Positions 58,215-64,000 of a stretch of DNA of 64,000 nucleotides are shown piece by piece. The DNA is taken from contig JAJPGY010000023.1 in NCBI GenBank assembly GCA_021325555.1, positions 1-64,000 of the forward strand, written 5' to 3'. The DNA is from Pseudomonadota bacterium. GTDB taxonomy: Bacteria; Cyanobacteriota; Vampirovibrionia; Obscuribacterales; Obscuribacteraceae. The notes under the pieces were generated by a model. It made no database searches and had not been told where the DNA came from. It worked only from the letters and a program-made list of their open reading frames with translations. Position numbers and translations under genes: made by a program. Each line of letters opens with the position of its first letter. Position 1 is the stretch's first letter.

Positions 58215-58439
58215 CTGCTACTGCCTCCAAACCGTGTGCTAACTAGTCCAACGCTTCTATACCCGGAAACCGACAAACCTATTCGGATTTTCTGTCGAGC
58301 TTCGAGTTTATTAACCGCACCTCAGCATATATTAGGCGGTCTTGGAAACGGCCCTGTCAAGCAAATTTCATCCAGCTCCGAGCGGCTCCCGCTCCGACTT
58401 TCGTCGATGTCAGGCAGGTTTTTTTTGGGGGGGCGACGG

Positions 58440-59198
58440 TCAGATCCGCCGGTCCTTCAGATAGTCTATGCACTGGTTTACGTAGGCGGCATTGGCGTAA
58501 CCGGGCTTGATTCTCAGCACCGCCTGGTACTCCTTCACCGACTCCGAGTCCTTGTGCAGGTCCTTCAATGAGTCGGCGAGCGCCAGGTGAGCGTCCGGGT
58601 TGCCGGGGCCGTATTTGACCGCCAGGCGCGCCTGCTCGACCGCCTCTTCCGGCTTCTTCTCCTCGCGCAGCAGATTGGTGAGGATGATCAACGCCTCGAC
58701 GTCCTTTGGCCTGTATGTGAGTGCCTTCGTCAGCTCGCGCTCGGCGTGTGCAAGCTTCTTTTGCGCCTGCAGGGACAGCCCCAGCTTGTAGTGATACTGG
58801 GCGTTTTTCGGGTCCAGCCTGACGGCCAGGCGGTAGTGCGTCTCGGCATCGGCGTAACTTTTCTGCTTTTGCAAAAGATCCGCCAGGTTGGCCTGGCTGG
58901 CAGCGCTGCCCGGGCGGAACTTGACCGCCAGCGAGGCCTCCTTCGTCGCTTCCGCAAGCTTTCCCTGGGACTGGAGCACCAGGCTCAGGTCGTTGTGGTA
59001 GTCGGCGTTCAGGGGATCGATCTGGGCGGCTTTGCGGAATTCGGCAATAGCCGCGTCTGGCTTGCCCTGATTGTAGAGGGCAATGCCCTTTTCCGCGTGC
59101 GCGCGGGATTCGACGGTGGCGGCTTGCACCGCCAGCGGTGTCATTACGACGGCCGCGGCCACCAGCGGCAGAAAAGGAAGGAATCGAAATCGAGTCAT
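58440..59198 (-). CDS. Secreted TPR-repeat protein, 252 aa
   Basis: A signal peptide (LPFLPLVAAAVVMTPLAVQA) is followed by six TPR units covering nearly the whole mature protein, for example AEKGIALYNQGKPDAAIAEF, AQYHYKLGLSLQAQKKLAHA and AHLALADSLKDLHKDSESVK. It has no other domain and is likely a periplasmic adaptor. ATG 59198 has GGAG six bases upstream. It follows the mutase gene by 25 bp on the same strand. Beyond its 3' end lies a T8-G7 homopolymer run at 58419-58433. Confidence 0.88.
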   Translation of the reverse strand: MTRFRFLPFLPLVAAAVVMTPLAVQAATVESRAHAEKGIALYNQGKPDAAIAEFRKAAQIDPLNADYHNDLSLVLQSQGKLAEATKEASLAVKFRPGSAASQANLADLLQKQKSYADAETHYRLAVRLDPKNAQYHYKLGLSLQAQKKLAHAERELTKALTYRPKDVEALIILTNLLREEKKPEEAVEQARLAVKYGPGNPDAHLALADSLKDLHKDSESVKEYQAVLRIKPGYANAAYVNQCIDYLKDRRI

Positions 59199-59223
59199 GC
59201 GTCGCTCCGTGTATCCGCCACTT

Positions 59224-60840
59224 TTAAAGAACGGCTGTCTCGCGATAGGCGCCCCAGACTTCCCGCAAGGCGTCGCATATCTCCCCGAGTGTGGCGTAGG
59301 TTTTCACCGCCTCCAGGATAAGCGGGAAGCTGTTCTCCCCGGCCTTCAACCCGCGCTTAAGGTGCTCGAGCGATTGGCGTACCGCCTGGTTGTCCCGGCG
59401 GGCGCGCAGGCGCTCCAGACGCGCGGTCTGGCGCTGTTGATACTCGGGGCCGATCTTGAGAATTTCGATCTTCTGCCCGGGCGCCTCTTCCGTAAATCCG
59501 TTCAGACCGACGAAAATGCGCTCCCTGGAGTCGAGCTTTTTCTGGAACTGATAGGCCGCGTCGGCGATCTCCTTCATGAAGAAGCCCTTTTCGATGCCGG
59601 CGAGAACCCCGCCTACCTCCTCGATTCTGCGGAAGTAGTCGTTGGCCCCCTCCTCCATCCTGTCGGTCAGCCATTCGACGTAATAGGAGCCGGCCAGCGG
59701 ATCGACGACGTCCGCCACCCCGGTCTCATAGGCGATGATCTGCTGGGTGCGCAGGGCAACGTGAGCCGCCTTCTGCGTGGGCAGCCCGAGCACCTCGTCC
59801 ATCGAGTTGGTGTGCAGCGACTGGGTTCCACCGAGCACGCCGGCCAGCGCCTCAATGGCCGTCCGCACGATGTTGTTTTCGGGCTGCTGCGCGGTGAGGC
59901 TGCAGCCGGCCGTCTGGGTGTGGAATCTCAGTTTCAGGCAACGTTCGTCGTTGGTGCCGTAGTGATCGCGCATGCGCTTGGCCCAGATGCGGCGTGCGGC
60001 GCGATACTTGGCGATCTCCTCGAAAAAGTCGATGTGGGCGTTGAAGAAGAACGAAAGTCTGGGCACGAACTGCTCGACCTGGAGACCGGCTTCGATGCCC
60101 GCGTCCACGTAAGCAAATCCGTCGGCGAGCGTGAAGGCCAGCTCCTGAATGGCCGTCGCCCCTGCTTCCCGGATGTGATAGCCGCTCACCGAGATCGTGT
60201 TCCAGCGCGGTACGCTGTGCGTGCAAAAGACGATCATGTCCTGGATCAGCTTGAGCGCCGGGCGCGGCGGAATCAGATACGTCTTCTGGGCGATGTACTC
60301 CTTGAAGATGTCGTTCTGCAGGGTGCCGTTGAGCTTCTTCCAGTCGAAGCCCCGCTTTTCCGCGTTGGCCAGGAACATGCAGAAGACGACAACGGCTGGC
60401 CCGTTGATCGTCATCGAAGTGGAGACCTCCTCCAGCGGCAGGTCTTTGTAGAGGATCTCCACGTCCTCGAGGCTGTCCACGGCCACGCCGCAGACGCCGA
60501 CCTCCCCGTTGGCCTTAGGGTGGTCAGAGTCGTAGCCCATGAGCGTCGGCAGGTCGAAGGCCGTGGACAGACCGGTCTGCCCCTGCCCGAGCAGATATTT
60601 GAAACGCTCGTTGGTCTCCTCGGGTCCGCCGTAGCCGGCGAATTGGCGCATGGTCCAGAGCTTGCCGCGGTACATGTTCGTGTGTATGCCGCGGGTGTAG
60701 GGAAACTGTCCCGGGTCGTTGAGCTTTTCCCGGTAGCTCCAGTCCTGCAAATCGGCGGCGGTGTAGGTGGCCTTGAGCGGGATGTCCGACAGACTGCGCT
60801 TTACGACCTCCGCCTCGGGCTTTTTCACTTGTTGGACCAT
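59224..60840 (-). CDS. Methylmalonyl-CoA mutase, catalytic (alpha/large N-terminal) subunit
   Basis: This 538-aa protein is the TIM-barrel domain of a B12-dependent acyl-CoA mutase. Supporting motifs are YTRGIHTNMYRGKLWTMRQF, TGLSTAFDLPTLMGYDSDHP, EVSTSMTINGPAVVV and QPENNIVRTAIEALAGVLGG. The TMRQ segment fits methylmalonyl-CoA rather than isobutyryl-CoA mutase. The cobalamin-binding domain is absent, so this is the split type that needs a separate small subunit, not found here. ATG 60840 has AGGAG six bases upstream. It is divergent from hutU. A role in propionate or branched-chain catabolism is inferred. Confidence 0.93.
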   Translation of the reverse strand: MVQQVKKPEAEVVKRSLSDIPLKATYTAADLQDWSYREKLNDPGQFPYTRGIHTNMYRGKLWTMRQFAGYGGPEETNERFKYLLGQGQTGLSTAFDLPTLMGYDSDHPKANGEVGVCGVAVDSLEDVEILYKDLPLEEVSTSMTINGPAVVVFCMFLANAEKRGFDWKKLNGTLQNDIFKEYIAQKTYLIPPRPALKLIQDMIVFCTHSVPRWNTISVSGYHIREAGATAIQELAFTLADGFAYVDAGIEAGLQVEQFVPRLSFFFNAHIDFFEEIAKYRAARRIWAKRMRDHYGTNDERCLKLRFHTQTAGCSLTAQQPENNIVRTAIEALAGVLGGTQSLHTNSMDEVLGLPTQKAAHVALRTQQIIAYETGVADVVDPLAGSYYVEWLTDRMEEGANDYFRRIEEVGGVLAGIEKGFFMKEIADAAYQFQKKLDSRERIFVGLNGFTEEAPGQKIEILKIGPEYQQRQTARLERLRARRDNQAVRQSLEHLKRGLKAGENSFPLILEAVKTYATLGEICDALREVWGAYRETAVL

Positions 60841-61005
60841 TGATAGCTCCTCTCAGCTGACCCGTCACCGGCATCGGGCGATCTTCCGCCCAGGCGCTGA
60901 CCGTCACGATTCCGGGCAATTTCCTTAAGATCTTCCTCTGTCAGTCTACACTAACTAGAGTAAAGAATTATGGCGGCAATCTTTTCCTAATCGAGGGCAG
61001 AAGTC

Positions 61006-62721
<1,716 letters not shown>

Positions 62722-63217
62722 CGCGCCTGGTGTGCGTGCACGATCGGTTGGGGTCTTGCCTTCCAACCAGCCGCAATACGCAGCTAAGGCAGTCTTGCAT
62801 GCTTGCCCGTCTCAGACAGGCGATGACCGGTTCAGTGGCTGGATACGCGGCCGCGATCGTGGTACCGGTTGGCCTTCTGCGGCCGCCCGCACATGAACAG
62901 CGCCAGCAGTTTCAGTCTGCCTTTGGGCTCGTAAGAGGTGGGCGCGTGGCGTTCTTCCATCGCTCGCACAGTCAAGGGCGGCTGCTCCAAGCCTAAAACC
63001 AATGGCATAAACCTCCGGGCCGCCGTACCGGTAAAGCCTACGCTTTCAGGAGAGCGCGGAAATTATACCGATATCGGTTTAGCTCCGGTTCGGGCCGCCG
63101 CAAGGGAGACCGGCCAGCTCAAGTTTGGCGTGGCGGGTTGAGAATTAATCAGTTCGGATTGAACTTCTTCGTCCTCTCCACCGTTTATATATTTGGAACT
63201 GTGCTGGAGAGCGTCTG
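62722..63217. other. Intergenic region with one palindromic site
   Basis: This 496-bp stretch holds no frame with convincing coding features on either strand. It contains the third ACCGATATCGGT site (63067-63078). A weak promoter-like pair TTGAAC (63159-63164) and TTTATA (63184-63189) precedes the zinc-ribbon gene with a long 19-bp spacing. The right part is more A/T-rich than the neighbours. Confidence 0.5.
63067..63078. promoter_or_regulatory. Palindromic site 3 (ACCGATATCGGT)
   Basis: This perfect 12-bp palindrome is followed by TTAGCT, the same right flank (CGATATCGGTTTAGCT) as site 2 at 48884-48915. It lies 140 bp before the zinc-ribbon gene. The long-range repetition suggests a family of sites rather than chance. 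Confidence 0.5.
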
Positions 63218-64000
63218 ATGAATCCTGACCTCATTCTTCGAGAATCGCACGAAAAATTGCAGCTGAGCTCAGAATCGCTGCTGTCCACGTTATGGCAGCG
63301 GTTCAACACTGAGTTCCCAACCGCTGAGGACTGCCTGGACGAGCTGTGCAAAAGAGCCTCTGACGACGGCATTCTCAAGTGTCGTCATTGCGGAAGCGCA
63401 GAATTCAGCAAAGGATCAGGGTGCAGGCTGATCATCTGCAGAGATTGTCGAAAGCCTACCTGGCTGACTGCGGGAACCTTTTTTCATCACGTCCGCCTTC
63501 CTCGAGCCTGGTTGGGAGCCATCTGGCTCATGGAACGTGGAGCAAGCATTAGCGCCTGCAGGTTTCACAAGCTTGCCGGTATCGCCTATTCCACCGCCTG
63601 GAGCATATTCCATAAATTGTCCACCGTGATTAAGGACGCAATGGGGGTGAGCGCGAAGGAAGTGCCCTCCTCCCTGTTCGGATCCCTCGTTTGCAGGCGC
63701 AGCAGGGAAACTCCCGCCAGAGCCCATCCCCTTGCCGAGCAAGATGAGATTGAGAGCAGCAATCGGAATCCGGGGGGAAGGGGCCTCTGCTCTGGCGTCG
63801 AGCTACACACGTGGACACAAACCGCCTCTGTTGATGTTGGCTTGCAGCCAGCTTTTGCAATAGACCCGCAGGTGGATTCGGCAGGCATGCGTGCCGCTGG
63901 CCTGCCACCTTCGCAACCGCCGGACTGCCCGGACCTTTCACCGCAGGAGAAAAAAATATACGAGCTGATGGCCGCGCAAGAGCTTCACTTCGATGTCCTG
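63218..64000 (+). CDS. IS1595-type zinc-ribbon/HTH protein lacking a DDE domain (partial)
   Basis: The frame from ATG 63218 (GGAGAG six bases upstream) runs open for 261 codons to the window edge. Residues 54-90 form an IS1595-transposase-type zinc ribbon: Cys55/Cys58 (CRHCGS), Cys74/Cys77 (CRDC), then TWLTAGTFFHHVRLPRAW. A helix-turn-helix follows (FHKLAGIAYSTAWSIFHKL, 116-134), equivalent to the IS1595 HTH. The catalytic DDE (ISXO2-like) domain, expected from about residue 140, is missing. Instead there is a disordered stretch, and at 240-260 LSPQEKKIYELMAAQELHFD, which resembles the start of a DprA-type winged helix. It is likely a domesticated transposase turned DNA-binding protein. Base use is more A/T-rich than upstream genes. 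Confidence 0.7.
   Translation, partial: MNPDLILRESHEKLQLSSESLLSTLWQRFNTEFPTAEDCLDELCKRASDDGILKCRHCGSAEFSKGSGCRLIICRDCRKPTWLTAGTFFHHVRLPRAWLGAIWLMERGASISACRFHKLAGIAYSTAWSIFHKLSTVIKDAMGVSAKEVPSSLFGSLVCRRSRETPARAHPLAEQDEIESSNRNPGGRGLCSGVELHTWTQTASVDVGLQPAFAIDPQVDSAGMRAAGLPPSQPPDCPDLSPQEKKIYELMAAQELHFDVL

Noticed and set aside
62730..62996. 88-codon plus-strand frame after hutU
   Set aside because: No ribosome site, no domain, and composition unlike nearby genes; treated as non-coding.
63416..63941. Minus-strand open frames opposite the zinc-ribbon gene
   Set aside because: The plus strand carries an intact zinc ribbon and HTH with a ribosome site and stays open to the window edge; the minus-strand frames overlap one another and match nothing.

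Overview
The window (64 kb, high G+C, dense genes on both strands) reads as a non-photosynthetic relative of cyanobacteria with an outer membrane, most likely a Vampirovibrionia/Melainabacteria-type lineage (Obscuribacterales-like). This placement is an inference. It rests on several families best known from cyanobacteria (HAS-barrel protein, DUF4330, IctB family), no photosynthesis genes, two OmpH/Skp-type periplasmic chaperones beside a large envelope protein, a cbb3-type oxidase, and many secreted proteins of unknown function.

Layout. 0-2.8 kb: an esterase and a phosphoribosyltransferase, divergent from a HAS-barrel protein. 2.8-7.7 kb: an orphan PotB-type permease, then icd, a 71-aa SH3/Sm-like protein, fmt and rsmB. 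7.7-12.7 kb: a large HExxH/TPR protein, an SPFH protein and two hypotheticals. 12.8-18.4 kb: two tandem PfkB-type sugar kinases, a small hypothetical, DUF4330-ictB and a 68-aa protein. 18.5-24.1 kb: a minus-strand operon of a double-nitroreductase SagB-like protein, ppc and corA. 24.3-30.5 kb: a cyclase-family enzyme, DUF2203, the ompH pair, a large envelope protein and a putative cell-wall hydrolase.

30.7-39.2 kb is the most distinctive block: one long minus-strand respiratory cluster. It encodes ccoN, a fused CcoO/cytochrome c, a CcoS-like protein, a 53-aa membrane microprotein, a di-haem cytochrome c lipoprotein, a Tat-type Rieske protein, a 599-aa cytochrome b that keeps only one haem-ligand pair, two small membrane proteins, a four-histidine cytochrome b fused to a 2[4Fe-4S] ferredoxin, an MvhD/FrhD-like iron-sulfur protein and a 40-aa membrane protein. 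I infer a quinol-oxidising complex wired to a cbb3 oxidase, with an unusual iron-sulfur branch.

39.4-48.8 kb: pth, gcvPA (no partner subunit in view), lepB, a GAF/HD-GYP protein, a HEAT-like protein, a secreted hypothetical, an RNase J homologue whose metal ligands are largely substituted, and an acyl-CoA synthetase. 48.8-62.7 kb: a TonB-C-like secreted protein, a Cys/Pro/Gly repeat protein, TPR proteins, a GT39-like transferase, a CAP-domain protein, the catalytic part of a split methylmalonyl-CoA mutase, and hutU. The window ends inside an IS1595-type zinc-ribbon/HTH protein that lacks a transposase catalytic domain.

No rRNA, tRNA or CRISPR array was recognised. Palindromes recur between genes: three copies of an ACCGATATCGGT-type site and two REP-like palindromes that abut TAG stop codons.
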